Below, piece after piece: positions 6,487-6,719 of a stretch of 6,719 nucleotides of DNA. The position numbers and the translations under genes were made by a program. Origin of the DNA: Sphingomonas bacterium (GTDB lineage: Bacteria; Pseudomonadota; Alphaproteobacteria; Sphingomonadales; Sphingomonadaceae); the NCBI GenBank assembly GCA_026785645.1, contig JAJAZM010000130.1, forward strand, positions 1-6,719, given 5' to 3'. Positions within the stretch are counted from its first letter, which is position 1. Each line of letters starts with the position of its first letter. The notes below the pieces were generated by a model. It did no database searches. It was not told where the DNA came from and saw nothing but the letters and a program-made list of their open reading frames with translations.

Positions 6487-6719
6487 ATGGGGCTGACTTA
6501 CGAACAAGCGGGCGTGTCGATCGCCGCCGGCAATGCGCTGGTCAAGGCGATCGCGCCGCTCGCCAAGGCCACCGCGCGGCCCGGCGCCAATGCCGAAATC
6601 GGCGGCTTCGGCGGCTTCTTCGACTTGAAGGCCGCGGGCTATGACGATCCGCTGCTGGTCGCCGCCAATGACGGGGTCGGGACCAAATTGAAGCTGGCGA
6701 TCGACACCGGCAAGCATCA
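6487..6719 (+). CDS. purM: Phosphoribosylformylglycinamidine cyclo-ligase, N-terminal part (runs off window)
   Basis: PurM (AIR synthetase) is a cytoplasmic enzyme that closes the imidazole ring of FGAM using ATP, giving AIR in step five of de novo purine synthesis. The first 77 codons are present, open to the window edge; the family is usually about 340-370 residues, so most of the gene is missing. Recognisable blocks are TYEQAGVSIAAGNALV (4-19), IGGFGGFFDL (38-47) and the nucleotide/metal-binding segment LLVAANDGVGTKLKLAID (56-73), with Asp62 followed by GVGTK. I chose the ATG at 6487; an in-frame GTG at 6475 would add four residues (VAVD), and neither has a strong ribosome site. It is transcribed away from the hdaA operon. 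purN often follows purM but lies outside this window. Confidence 0.93.
   Translation, partial: MGLTYEQAGVSIAAGNALVKAIAPLAKATARPGANAEIGGFGGFFDLKAAGYDDPLLVAANDGVGTKLKLAIDTGKH

Noticed and set aside
1..6719. Search for CRISPR arrays, tRNA/rRNA genes, insertion sequences, attachment sites and replication-origin DnaA boxes
   Set aside because: Coding sequence fills nearly the whole window, with no direct-repeat arrays, transposase motifs, cloverleaf-like stretches or consensus TTATCCACA boxes that I could find by eye.

Overview
The window is ordinary, densely packed chromosomal DNA from a GC-rich alphaproteobacterium. The protein sequences look most like sphingomonads (Sphingomonadales). This assignment rests on the style of the PurM and HdaA sequences, on the Ppx and Ppk types, and on the gene order; no database search was possible. 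I see no mobile element, CRISPR array, tRNA or rRNA, and no compositional island suggesting recent transfer.

Layout. (1) Positions 2-956, plus strand: the 3' part of rnd (ribonuclease D), then a small lipoprotein-like peptidase inhibitor of family I78 whose start codon lies inside the end of rnd. (2) Positions 953-6424, minus strand: a four-gene chain read from right to left, with every junction overlapping. The genes are an uncharacterised exported or membrane-anchored DUF2066-like protein, hdaA (DnaA-inactivator homologue), ppk1 (polyphosphate kinase) and ppx (exopolyphosphatase family). The junctions are GTGA, ATGA and TGATG, so this is almost certainly one translationally coupled operon. 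(3) Positions 6425-6486: the only real intergenic space, 62 bp between divergent genes. (4) Positions 6487-6719, plus strand: the 5' end of purM, cut by the window edge. The two strands' gene groups meet tail to tail at 953-956, where one palindromic CTAG supplies both stop codons.

How the genes work together. Ppk1 makes polyphosphate from ATP and Ppx removes it, so the operon encodes both directions of polyphosphate turnover. HdaA is expected to work with the DNA sliding clamp to convert DnaA-ATP to DnaA-ADP and limit replication initiation. Its co-expression with the polyphosphate enzymes suggests a shared tie to nutrient or energy state, but that is inference. PurM makes a purine precursor and shares the divergent control region with the operon. 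The least understood member is the DUF2066-like envelope protein at the head of the operon. I did not find convincing evidence of a new multi-gene system. The best leads are that protein, the compact and degenerate AAA+ core of HdaA, and the overlapping architecture.
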